From positions 45,971,001-46,035,000 of the forward strand of contig CP142458.1 of the NCBI GenBank assembly GCA_038049695.1: 64,000 bases of DNA. Reading direction: 5' to 3'. A program made the translations under genes and the position numbers. This document shows positions 1 to 10,836 of the stretch, piece after piece (within the stretch, counting starts at the first letter, position 1; every line of letters begins with the position of its first letter). Under the pieces are notes generated by a model. It did no database searches, was not told the DNA's origin, and saw only the letters and a program-made list of their open reading frames with translations. Source of the DNA: Cinnamomum chago. Lineage: Eukaryota; Streptophyta; Magnoliopsida; Laurales; Lauraceae.

Positions 1-1276
1 GACAGTTCGCCCGAGCGAACCTTGGTCTGCTAGAGTGGACCCTTCCAGAATCCCATCTAGAAGTTCGTTATCTTGAGTGAACTGAAACTTCGTTCGACCC
101 ATCCTGGACAGGGCATGTTCGCTCGAGTGAACCCTCCTAAAAGCCACTTCGCTTGAGCGTACTTCCAGTTCTTTCCAGCGATGTGTACTGTCGATCAAAG
201 GCTATGTTTGGGGCAGTAATGAAATGTTTAAATGTTTTGGGGAGGTTCATTGAGAACCCCTCTGTGTCAGGGAGATTTACTAGGCAATGTATGAGGCCAT
301 TTGAGAAAGAAACCACATCATGAAGATTCATTTGAAGTTTTGAAATCCCTAAGGTGTATATGGAGCCGGAATGTCCCCAAACTCAAGGAGTACCAAGTCT
401 ATATTGAAATCGACATATAGGACCCCTATTCATCTTGAACTAGTCTTGAATCCCGATACTTGTCCAGAATTTCAAAAGTCCAATTGTATTTCATTGTTCC
501 TGAATTTTGTTATGTACTCCCGAAATTCATGATTTATGATTTATCATTCTCAAAAACACTGAAAGTGTACTTGTAACATTTTGCTAATCCCGTTGTGCAT
601 TACCCGATATTGAAGTGATATTTGTGCCTTCGAGCACTCCCGTCCCGCCCACTTAAACAATTGCATCATATGTATTTTATACATGTCCCGATTTCCATTA
701 TGTGACCTATGAGTCAGCACCACTCGGTTTGATCCACCAACTTGGAGATCCCCATCCCATCCCGCCAGCTGCAGTTTGGATCCCGATGCCCGATTTATTA
801 TCTTGGTCCCGTCCCAATACCCGGCTTGCTGCCGTGGTTCCCGATACCCGGCTCGCTACCGTGATCCCGTCCCATATATTTATATTGTATATGTATATTT
901 TGTTGAATCTCCTCACCTCGTGTGTCTGAGATCAACGCCCTGATATGCTCTTGTCACTTCGGTGATAGAGGACTTAGCTTTGTGTGGTTCCCATCTTGCT
1001 TGTTCCTAATTCCTTGGAGACCTTACATGTTTTATTCTGCATATTTGTTTCCTAGTAATTGATTCTTTTCTTTTATGGAAATTATTGTTTAAACAAGTTT
1101 AAATGTTTTCCAAGGTAAATTCACTTATTATTGTATTGTTATATCCTTTCACCCACCTGCCAAACCATTATGTTTGACCCATTCTTTGGTACTCGGGTCT
1201 AGTTGTTGGTTACCTTGAGGATGAGCCTGAGGAGGCGGTCGGTGATCCGTAGTACTTAGTTGAGTGGCATCCTGAT
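1..1276 (+). mobile_element. E1 5' LTR, left part
   Basis: This is the 5' LTR of the outermost Ty3/gypsy element, entering from the left edge and broken at 1276 by solo LTR S1a; it resumes at 3312. It is recognised by islands shared with the E1 3' LTR near 59200-59770: a stretch around 'tttgatccac', the 'acctgccaaacc' box near 1155, and the segment leading to the insertion site. It also has degenerate copies of the 'ttcgctcgagcgaa' palindrome at about 5-20, 60-85, 118-132 and 145-160. Between the islands the two E1 LTRs are hard to align, so this LTR is much diverged or belongs to another subfamily. I see no gene here. Confidence 0.7.
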
Positions 1277-3306
1277 TGTTGGGATTGGTGTATGCCCTAA
1301 AGCCCACTGACTGCACTCTCATCTCTGTTACTGGATATTTATTGGTTATTTAATAGAATGACATCTTTCTCTTATTTCATGTGTATATGTATGGTTGTGT
1401 AAGGCCCATTGTTTTCTGGTAAATGACTTGGGTGTGTAGTGACTGCACACAGAAAGGTCTGAGTCATGGATACTGGAAACAACTAATTTGTTCATAACTG
1501 AGAGGTGGAGTTGGGCACTTCATCTTGGTATAAGTTATAATGAGAAACTCTCCTGTGTTCAGGGTGACTTACCTTAGTCACGGGAGGTCTTTCCCGGATT
1601 TATCTCATTAGTGCATGTGTCATGCATTGAACATGACCGTTGAAGGTGTGATCTCTAAAATAGTACTATCACAGAGAGAGATCAAATCACCTCATGCTAC
1701 TGAGTGACCAGTGCTCTTAATCTTGAGCATTTGTGGATGAACTGACGAAGTCGAGTTCTAGTGCTTTAATTCACTATGGGTGAGATCCTTTTCATGGGTC
1801 AACAACTCTGTGTTTTGGGTGCTCGGGCTTGATTAGTTGGGACGTGCAAATGCAATATGGAATCTATGCCATCGTGTGATGGAATGATCGTCCCCTTAGA
1901 ATTATCCGATTAATCATCAGAATCTAAGATCTTAGTATATGGATGTTCCATATGGATATTGAACTTGTGGGTCGCTCCCTGGATCAAGAGAATGATATCC
2001 GGATGATGATTAAGTCAAGGGTATGAAGTTCTAAGGTTGAGATGTAATCAAGAAGGTATATAGTACATCGGTTAACCTACTTGATTATGGATGTTACATA
2101 GAGGGGCATTATGGTCATTGTACTTGGTAGGTCAAAGACAATCGTCAGTTTATGATGAGCTTAATTTGCATTTAATATTTGTCCTTGGAGTGCAACCATA
2201 ACTCTCTAGTGGAATGAGTTAAGGTTAAAATGATCCTAGTGTTGCTATGGGGTTAGCATGGACATTTTGGTCATTTTGGAAGCCAAGGGCAAATATGTCT
2301 TTTGGTCCCTTCTCTAGCCACTTTCCTAGATTGGCAAGGTTTCCTAAATTGTTTAAATGTGTGGAGAAATAATTTTGAGTGTAAATTCAAATAGGCCCAT
2401 GATGGCATACATGAATTACATCTCTAGATAAATTATTTGGTGCATGGGCCATAGTATGTGTGGGCTAGCCAATGTGGTCCCTAGTATGTGGGTCCCAAGT
2501 TTGTGTAGGTCCCATTACTTGGAAGGAGTTCTCTTTGTGCAAGTTTTCCTAAAGTTTAGTAGCTTTCTAATTCAATTTAGAAACTAAATAGAAAAGGGAA
2601 GAGGGCTGGACGTCCACATGTGTTTGTTTCCTTTTTTAGAAAGTCTTTCTTGGTTTCCTTTTTCCTTAAGGAAAGGTCTTCTTAAAAAGGGATTTCCTCT
2701 TTATATATATGGCTGGTTGTCCTCCCCTTGGGCGTGCAATAACTAGAGGAATAGAAGGGAGAAAGTGAGGTCCCTTTGGGTGTGAGAAAGATTGGAAAGA
2801 GAGAGAGGATCAGCCATACATCTTTGGACGTCCATTGCTTGATTGCACATAAGAAAGAGCTATAGCTGGTCCACGTTTTTCCTCTTGAAGAAAGACCATA
2901 TCAGGTCTGGTCTTCACTCATTAGATCAAGAGAAAAACAAGAAGAAGGAAGTCTATTGTGTTCCCACCAACACTAACCAATCAGATTTGGAGAAAGAGGA
3001 ATAGAGAAGAAGACTAGAAGGAAACTACTGCAAGAAATTCCAGCAAGGTGTGCAGGAATTTAAAGGCAGTAGATCTGATCTTCAAGTTCAGATCTTGGAG
3101 TTTATTCAGCCCAAGAACATCAGGTATGTCTTCTCCATTGTATCTTCTTTGATTACACACAAGTTGGTCTTGGTTTCATGGTGTTACTAGTGCAATTTTG
3201 ATGGCTGATTTACTTTCTAATTATGATCCTAGTAGAAAGTTTTAAATTCCAGCCATATAACTCTTTGTTTCATCAAGAGTTCAGATCTGAATCGCACTTC
3301 CTTTCA
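1277..3306 (+). mobile_element. Solo LTR S1a, 2030 bp, probably Ty1/copia
   Basis: The stretch begins TGTTGGGATTGG, ends in CTTTCA and is flanked by the direct repeat CTGAT (1272-1276 and 3307-3311), so both ends are certain. No internal domain, primer site or second LTR is present, which marks a solo LTR left by LTR-LTR recombination. A reverse copy of the same family (S1b) lies at 10837-12529 plus 56753-57044. A TATATATA box at about 2702-2709 suggests forward transcription. ACGT-core palindromes (ggacgtcc) lie at 2608-2615 and 2826-2833. The copia assignment rests only on general LTR character and is uncertain. Confidence 0.88.
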
Positions 3307-3790
3307 CTGATGATGTCGTCTAGACATTCGGTTGTCTCGAGATACGATATATTTTGGGGAGTTGTGGATAACTCATTCTTTTGGGAAATTAATGTGTTGT
3401 ACTGGCCTTTGTTGGCCTTTATTTTTGGGATGTTAATTAAATGATCTTTTGTATAAACTTTAACATTTGCTTTTGGGAAATGCTAATGATCATTGCTCAC
3501 TCTGACATCAAGTTATTTATATATGTTATCAGTCTTGTTGATAGAAATGAATTATGAATCTGATTTGCTACACGCTTCCGTATTTAAACAAAAATATTAT
3601 GTTGATGTGATATCCTCATCGCGGACACCTGTGGGAAATCGCGTGCACAAGTAATATATTACCCTCATTTAATTTGTGCACGTGTTATCCAAATAAATCT
3701 ACATTCAATGGCAATGGCATTATGGCTTGTACAATTTATTTAGCATGCGATCCCGGATTAGGCCCGTGGGCACGGTCCGGGGTTGCGACA
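3307..3790 (+). mobile_element. E1 5' LTR, right part
   Basis: Beyond the S1a target duplication the E1 LTR resumes. The 'gatgtcgtctagac' segment at 3312-3325 matches 'gatgtcatctagac' in the 3' LTR near 59751, and the 'gctacacgcttcc' box near 3568 matches 60009. The LTR ends with ggttgcgaca at 3790, equivalent to ggtcgcgaca at 60150. About 150 bp just before the end (3600-3770) has no counterpart in the 3' LTR. Confidence 0.75.
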
Positions 3791-3793
3791 GAC

Positions 3794-3805
3794 TGGTATC
3801 AGAGC
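3794..3805 (+). other. E1 primer binding site (tRNA-iMet)
   Basis: TGGTATCAGAGC lies three bases after the LTR end. It is the standard plant Ty3/gypsy and copia primer site, complementary to the 3' end of initiator-Met tRNA, and it fixes E1 as forward. Confidence 0.95.
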
Positions 3806-3950
3806 GAGACGTGTTTCAAGAAATTAAAAGAAATTAGAAATCCTAAGGACGTGGCAAGGATTCGTTATATTTTTCGTTAGTTAGAATCGTGTGAGCAATG
3901 TGTGACCATTTATTTGATTATTATGTGCTAACATCTTGTTTTGCAGCATT

Positions 3951-5240
3951 ATGCCACCTCGTAAGAGACCGATAAACGACAATCCCACCGCAAGTAACAG
4001 TGACCATACTATTGAGGAAGATACTGTTGACAATACCATGCAGAATCAGTTCCAACAGATGATGTAGGCTATGATTGATCAACAGCGTCAGGCTAACGAA
4101 AATCAAACTAGGCTACAAGAAGAGATGCTTAAGAAAGATGAGGATCATGCCAGAGAGTTGGCACAGATGCAGACACAATTACTAGAGGTATTACAAAGGA
4201 GGCCCGAACCGATTCAAGCTCAACCAGCAGGCCCACAGATTGTTATAAATCAAAGAGCTCATGATCTGAATGCATTATTTGAGCGGTTTCGGAAGAGAGC
4301 TCCGAAAGAGTTTGTTGGGACAGAGGATCCATTGGCTGCAGACGATTGGCTGGAACACACAGAGAACATCTTTGAAGTCTTCCGATGTACGGGAAGAGAA
4401 CAAGTCAAACTGGCGACATCTCTGTTTACCGGTTGGCAGACAATTGGTGGAAAACAGTCAGAGATGAATACAGAACAATGGCAGAAGCGATGGCTTGGGC
4501 TAGTTTCAAGAGGCAGTTTGGTGACGAATATGTACCCACCCATGTCAAGAGGCAGAAGGCAGTAGAGTTCCAACAGCTTGTGCAAGGAAATATGACAGTC
4601 CTCGAGTACCTCACAAAGTTTGAAAGATTGTTAAGATATGCTCCGGACTTTGTAAACATGGTTGAGAAGAAGATAACTAAGTTCCTCGAAGGAATTAATC
4701 CCCTCATTGAAAGAGATGTTGTGGGGGTAGTGCCACCTACAACTTTTGAAGAAGCTGTCAAGAGGGCCTATAAATTTGAGAACTTTCACAACAAAATTCT
4801 TAGAGTTCAGGGAAAGGGGCAAACTTATCAGTAGTACTACCAGTAGAAGAATCAGCAGCACAAGAGGAATAGGCCAGAGCAGAATGTTCAGAACCAAGTT
4901 GTTTGTACCCACTATGGGAGGAACCATGATAGTACCCATTGCCGTACACTTACAGGAGCATGCTTCAGGTGTGGTTCGATGAACCATTAGATGAGAGATT
5001 GTCCAAGATCGAATAGGCAGAATCATCAACCCCAGGGAGCACAACGTCTGGTACCACCTCAAAATGTACCACTTGTCCAGAATCAGGCAGGGCCACTCAG
5101 CAACAAGCACCACAACAGTAGTATAGACCACAACAGCAGCAGCAGGCCCGTCAATAGGGACAGAATTAGAATCAGTGTCCCCCACAACAAAATAGGAATG
5201 TCCCACAAGGCAGGCCACAACAAGCTCAGAATAGACCACA
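3951..5240 (+). pseudogene. gag: E1 gag pseudogene (Tekay-type chromovirus)
   Basis: Gag forms the capsid shell and binds genomic RNA. The start MPPRKRP at 3951 matches the start of the E3 gag (MPPRKAP) and follows a TTTTGCAG that looks like a splice acceptor. A Gln-rich coiled-coil region (about 4070-4200) is followed by the retrotransposon gag domain (about 4255-4790, with 'RKRAPKEF' and 'HVKRQKAVEFQQL'). Near 4961-5002 there is a CCHC zinc knuckle of the form C-x2-C-x4-H-x4-C, with a TAG inside it at 4988-4990. Other damage includes a TAG at 4066-4068, a frameshift near 4430-4450, and stops near 4832 and 4844. The tail (5000-5240) is Gln/Asn-rich. The frame is dead; identity is clear from similarity to the E3 gag. 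Confidence 0.85.
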
Positions 5241-6758
5241 GCTGAGAGGGCAAATCTATGCAGTTAATAGGGCTGATGCAGAGGCGGCGGGAAATATAAT
5301 GGAAGGTACACTTCTTGTTTGTGGGATTAAAGCTAAGATTTTATTTGAACTTGGCTTTACACATTCATTTTTATCCCATGAATTTTCTAAGTTGATTGAT
5401 ATGCATGCTAGAGAACTTGAGTTCATTTTGACCGTGGCCACTCCAGTAGGTAAACAAGTGGTGTGTACTACTTTTTACCCTAGTTGTATAGTTCAGATAG
5501 GAGAAGTGGTCTTACCCGCAGGCCTTATTTTATTGGAGATGCATGACTTTGATATCATCCTAAGGATGGATTGGTTGGCAGGATACCATGCCACGATGGA
5601 TTGCTTCCGTAAGACCCTCACCTTCAAATTAGATGAGACACCAACAAGAGTGTTGTTTCAGGGAGAGAGGAGGAATCCTCGTGCAGGGTTTGTCTCAGCG
5701 TTGAAAGCTGTTAGACTTTTGAAAAGTGAATGTGAAGCCTATTTGGCATTTATCACGGAGGATAAACAGTCCCAAGGGGTGGAGGAGATCCCTATTGTTT
5801 GAGAATTCCCGGATGTTTTTCCAGAAAAAATTCCAGGATTACCACCCATTAGAAAAATTGATTTCACTATTGAGTTGTTACCAGGGACTGCTCTGATTTC
5901 TATTTCACCATATCGAATGGCTCCGGCGGAATTGGGAGACTTGAAGATACAATTGCAAGAGTTGTTAGACAAAGGTTTTGTAGGACCTAGTATTTCGCCG
6001 TGGGGAGCTCTAGTTTTGTTCGTCAAGAAGAAAGATGGTTCAATGAGGATGTGCATTGATTATAAGAGATTGAATCAAGTAACCATAAAAAAAATACCCA
6101 TTGCCAATGATAGATGAATTATTTGATCAATTGCAAGGTCTTCATACTTTTCGAAGATTGACTTGAGATTCGGTTATCATCAATTGAGAGTCAGAGAATT
6201 AGATGTATTGAAGACAGCTTTCCAAACAAGATATGGTCATTATGAGTTCCTAGTGATGCCATTTGGGTTGACTAATGCACCGGCAGTGTTCATGGCATTG
6301 ATGAACAAGATATTTGCACAGTATTTAGATCAGTTTGTAGTAGTGTTCATTGATGATATTTTAGTGTACTCCAAGACTAAGGCAGGACATGAAGAGCATC
6401 TGAGAATAGCACTGCAACCTCTAAGGGAAAACCAGTTGTATGCGAAACTCAACAAGTGTGATTTCTGGCTAGAACAAGTGGCATTTTTGGGACACATCAT
6501 TTCCAAAGAAGGATTGTCAGTAGATCCGTCCAAGATTGATGCAGTAGCTAAGTGGGAAAGATCGAAGAATGTGACTGAAATTAGCAATTTTCTAGGATTG
6601 GCAGGTTATTACAGAAGGTTTGTGCAAGGATTTTCGTCGATTGCCTCACCATTGACGAAGTTGATCAGAAAGAATGTACTTTATGTATGGACAGATCAGT
6701 GTGAAGCTAGTTTCCAAGAGCTGAAAAAGAGATTGACTACAACACCAGTCCTTACTTT
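5241..6758 (+). pseudogene. pol: E1 pol pseudogene, part 1: protease and reverse transcriptase
   Basis: The retropepsin domain lies at about 5299-5590. Its active site, normally D-S/T-G-A, reads E-L-G-F ('ILFELGFTHSF'), so the catalytic Asp is lost. The linker leads into 'EFPDVFPE' and 'PGLPPIRK', then RT from about 5870 with '[12 protein letters not shown]', '[15 protein letters not shown]' and the catalytic '[10 protein letters not shown]' near 6345. RT ends with '[15 protein letters not shown]'. Breaks include a TGA at 5800-5802 where the E3 copy has Cys, and a poly-A frameshift plus stop near 6090-6118. The segment is cut at 6758 by LTR A and continues at 8443. By eye it matches the E3 RT at roughly three bases in four, clearly less than the integrase part matches. 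Confidence 0.87.
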
Positions 6759-8437
6759 TGTTGGAAATAGGTGGGCCTCGTGGATAGGTTTTCAAAACTT
6801 TTGACCCACTTGACTCAGGGATCAACTATCCAGAAGGCTATAAAACCCAATTCAGGATCCATGTCTTCAATCTCAGTCATCATGATCGGTAAATAAACCT
6901 ATCTATAAGATAGAACAACAGCCAACAAGCATCCATAAAAATCTACAACATGCAAGGATGTGGATTAAAGCTTTTGAGCTCGGTTGTGCTCTAATGGAGA
7001 GTTGCGTCTTTCTTTGATGATGAAGCTCTTTCACGTATCAAATAAAGATCTCTAAGACCTATTGATCTTCCACGCTATGACCCATTTATCAGATCTCTTT
7101 TCCCAAGAAGATGGGTGGGATCTCCAAGAGAAAACCCTACTAAAATTTCCAAGGAACTAGAAAAGAACTAGAGGAGAGAGAAGAGGACAAATAGAATTGT
7201 GCAACACTTGCAAAAGGGGGCTTGGGCGTGGATCAATGTGTAATGACGTCCAAGGGGTTGCAACCCTTATTTATAGCCCTAAAACAATCTCCTCTCTACC
7301 TTTCTTACTAATTGAATTAGAAGTCGCACTTCCACACTAATTAGTAGCTTACTATTACCACTATTAGAAGTCACACTTCAAATAGAAATAGTAACTTTCT
7401 AATTCCTTCCTTTTGGAGTTCAAGTAGGATTAGTATCTAATAACTTGAGCTAGCGTGGGGACCACTAGGGATTCCTTAGAAAGTTGGCTCCAACTAGGAC
7501 TCGCGACCCCACATCTCATGTACAATCTAGGCCCACAGTTAATTGCAAATAACACCACTATATAAATGCAATTGCACTCCAGTCTTAGGAATAAATTACA
7601 AGGAAGACCCTATACTTCCCAATTACCACAAGTAGGGCCCTCTATCATTATCCATGGATCAATTAGAATAAATCTGTCCCATCCAATCTTAGATCCACAT
7701 CTTATTATCCTTGAGCTCCAATTATTCACAATGATCATCAGTACCATCCAATTAACTTTTAATCGACATGGGTGCGCACTTACTAATGATAAATTCATTA
7801 ATTGGCATAAGGGGATAATATAGATAGATTCCATTTTGATCATTGGATGTTCCCACAGTCCTACTACCATGTACCCAAGACACCGAGGTGTTGACCTACA
7901 GTTGGCCTCACTCATTGGTGACTCAAAGCAAATGAATAGATAGAAACTTGAGTTCATCAATGTCTCAGGATTGAGAGCCTATTGGTAGGGAATTTTGAAA
8001 GCAGACCTTAAAATCGAGACAATATTTCATAAGGTGTTTCTCATGGTCTTTCAATACATCCAATGTACCAGCACTGTGATCCAGAATCTTCCATTCTGAT
8101 GATCGAGACAAATCACATCGTCTCATAGTGATCAAAGTGCTGCAACCTTATCAGATGAGTTGCCTAGTCTCATTAATGGTTGTGAAGATATTTTTAAGTA
8201 TAAGATTTGTGACACATGTCTCCTGTATGTGGATCTTATCCATATACATATATCACATCTAATATACTAATGGGACCCGATTCATCTCATGAATCATCAT
8301 GTTATATGTATAGGTTATGTGCATTAAGTAATAAAATACCAATCATCTCATGAAAGGAAAGCATGATTTCATTGATAAATAAAGAAATTAATCAATTTAT
8401 TACATCAACTGATGGATTGAGTCCATACAGTCTAACA
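6759..8437 (-). mobile_element. Solo LTR A, 1679 bp, probably Ty1/copia
   Basis: Ends are TGTTGGAAATAGG and GTCTAACA, flanked by the direct repeat ACTTT (6754-6758 and 8438-8442). Taking the insert out rejoins the E1 pol sequence encoding 'VLTLPSGSG'. There is no internal domain, so it is a solo LTR. Orientation is inferred from a TATAAATAA box reading on the minus strand at 7268-7276 with a GACGTCC motif at 7245-7251. LTR B is a partial copy of the same family. Short reading frames inside have no recognisable product. Confidence 0.87.
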
Positions 8438-8442
8438 ACTTT

Positions 8443-8632
8443 ACCATCCGGAAGCGGCGATTTTACCATTGTTATCCGATGCTTCGAATGTTGGACTTGG
8501 TGTGGTGTGTTGATGCAAGATAGAAAAGTGATTGCTTATGGATCCCAGCAGTTGAAAGATCATGAGAAGAATTATGCAACCCATGATCTTGAGTTGGCAG
8601 CGATCGTCTTTGCATTGAAAATGTGGAGACAT
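8443..8632 (+). pseudogene. pol: E1 pol pseudogene, part 2: RNase H fragment
   Basis: This is a 190-bp piece of the RNase H domain between two LTR insertions. It shows '[17 protein letters not shown]', '[25 protein letters not shown]' and a frameshift near the catalytic 'TDAS' position, which is scrambled here. It matches E3 RNase H around 33580-33760. The next 44 or so residues of RNase H present in E3 (from 'YLYGEKF' to 'DFPIK') are missing; the frame picks up at 9458 with 'YHPGKVNVV'. Confidence 0.85.
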
Positions 8633-9457
8633 TGTTGGAAATAGGTGGACAATTCAGATAGGTTTCAAAAACTTTTGACCCACTTGATGCAGGGATCAAC
8701 TATCTAGAAGGCAACAAACCCAATCCAGGATGCAATCCCTCAAACTCATAAATCATGTACAGCAATATAACCTATCTAGAAGATAGAAAACAACACCTAA
8801 ATATGCAACCACGAAATCTACAACATACAAGGATGTAGATTACACCTTTGGAGCTTAGTAGTCCCCTAATGGAGAAGTTGTGACTTTCTTTGATGATGGA
8901 ACACTTTCACTGATCAAATAAGAATCTCTAACACCTTTTGATCTTCCACGCCATAACCCGTATCAGATTTTCTTTTCTCAAGAAGATGGTGGAATCTCCA
9001 AGAGAAAACCCTAAAGGAAACTAGAAGAGAACTAGAAGAGGGAGAGGAAGAGAGGTGTGAAACACTTGCACAATCCTAGGCTTGGGCGTGAATTCCAAAA
9101 AGTGGAATTGTGCATAGGGGACGTCCAAGGCACTCCTCCTCTAATTTATAGCTCTTAAGCAACCTGCTCCTACTAACGGAAATAGAAGTCTTACTTCCAC
9201 AATAATTAGTAACATACTAAATCACAATTAGAAGTCTCACTTCAAATATGATTAGTAACTCTCTTTTTCTAATTAAAATAGAAGTCTCACTTCCATTAAT
9301 AATTAGCAACTTACTATTACCACTATTAGAAGTCTCACTTCAAACAGAAATAGTAACTTTCTATTTCCTTTTAGAGTTCTACTAGAATTAGTATCTTTCT
9401 AATAACTTGGGCTAGCGTGGGGACTACTAGGGATTCCTTAGAAAGTTGGCTCCAACA
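8633..9457 (-). mobile_element. LTR B, truncated copy of the LTR A family
   Basis: It begins TGTTGGAAATAGGTGG like LTR A and follows A to the point equivalent to 7496 ('ggctccaac'), then jumps straight into E1 pol at 9458. About 940 bp of the LTR are missing, together with the adjoining stretch of RNase H. The flanks (gacat and aatat) do not match. So there is no intact target duplication, as expected if one deletion removed both the LTR end and host sequence. It carries an ACGTCC motif near 9121, and runs of 'agaagtctcacttc' repeat several times between 9185 and 9340. Confidence 0.82.
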
Positions 9458-10836
9458 AATATCATCCAGGCAAAGTGAATGTGGTAACAGATGCTTTGAG
9501 CAGGAAATCAGTGGTTATGGCCAATTTGAGAGGAATGGGTGTCTTACAGCAGTTTGAAGAGTTGGGTGTAGAGGTGCAGACCCTGAGATTGGGTATGATG
9601 TTAGCAAATATGACAGTATCAGAACCTACCTTCATCCAGAAGATCAAGGATAATCAGTTGCAAGACCCAGACTTGGCTAAGATAGTGGAGGTTATTACAG
9701 AACGTCCAGATTTCAAGATGGTGAATGGGATATTGTATTTTCGTGACCGGTTGTGTGTGCCAAACGTGGATGATTTGAAGAGTGAAATAATGAATGAAGC
9801 TCACAGCACGAGATATTCTATGCATCCGAGTAGCACGAAGATGTACCACAATTTGAAGAATAGATTTTGGTGGAACAACATGAAGAGAGAGATAACAGCT
9901 TTTGTATCTCGTTGTCTAACTTGTCAGTTGATTAAGGCAGAGCATCAGAAGCCCCCAGGCCTGTTACAACCATTGGAGATTCCAGAGTGGAAATGGGAGC
10001 ACATTACCATGGATTTCGTTTTCGGTTTGCCGAATACCAAGAAGGGAAATAATGCAATTTGGATCATTGTGGATCGTCTGACAAAGTCTGCTCACTTCAT
10101 TCCAATGAAGACAGGGAACATGATGCATATGGCACCGCTTGCGAAGTTATTTGTTGATGAGATTGTTAGTAAGCATGGTCAGCCCGTCTCCATTACTTCA
10201 GACAGAGACAGTAGGTTTGTTTCAAAGTTTTGGAAAACTCTTCATGAGTCTATGGGTACCAAACTTCAGTTCAGCACAGCTTATCATCCTCAGACCGATG
10301 GTCAGTCAGAAAGGACGATACAGACTCTCGAAGACATGTTGCGTGCTTGTGTATTGGATTTCAAGATTCAGTAGGATGAGTGCTAACCTCTTTGTGAATC
10401 TGCTTATAACAATAGTTACCACTCGAGCATCGGTATGGCACCTTTCGAGGCACTTTATGGTAGAAGATGCAGAACTCCGGTTTGCTGGGAAGAAGTCGGT
10501 GAACGTAGTTTTCATGGACCGACGATAGTTGGAGAGACAAGTGACAAGGTCAAGCTGATTTAGGAACGTTTGAAGATCGCCCGAAGTAGGCAGAAGAGTT
10601 ATGCAGATACTCGCAGAAGGGAATTGCAGTTTCAAGTGGGAGACAAATTGTTTTTGAAGATCTCACCAGTTAGAGGGACATTGAGGTTCGGACAGAAGGG
10701 AAAATTGTCTAGTGGCAAATTGTCTAGAAGGTTTATTGGTCCATATGAGATTTTGAGGAAGATTGGAGAAGTCGCTTATAGACTTGCGTTACCGCCGGAA
10801 TTCTCCAGGGTGCACAATGTTTTTCATGTCTCTATG
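9458..10836 (+). pseudogene. pol: E1 pol pseudogene, part 3: integrase
   Basis: Integrase joins the cDNA to the chromosome. The HHCC zinc domain is visible at about 9800-9930 ('HSTRYSMHP' to 'CLTCQ'), then the D,D,E core: 'TMDFVFGLP', 'SDRDSRF', and 'HPQTDGQSERTIQ'. The GPY/F-type C-terminal region ('RRFIGPYEIL', 'VHNVFHVSM') ends at the S1b insertion. Breaks include TAG at 10372-10374 where E3 has Trp, a second stop a few codons on, and TAG at 10561. A short in-frame duplication adds 'KLSSG' near 10710. By eye this part matches the E3 integrase at about nine bases in ten, far better than the RT part does. Confidence 0.9.

Noticed and set aside
702..929. A 75-codon frame in the E1 5' LTR
   Set aside because: It lies over a 'cccgatacccgg'-type imperfect repeat and has no counterpart in other LTRs.
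4259..5239. Minus-strand frames of 108-202 codons opposite E1 gag
   Set aside because: They are shadows of the real gag frame on the other strand; no domain or splice structure supports them, unlike the E2 antisense genes.
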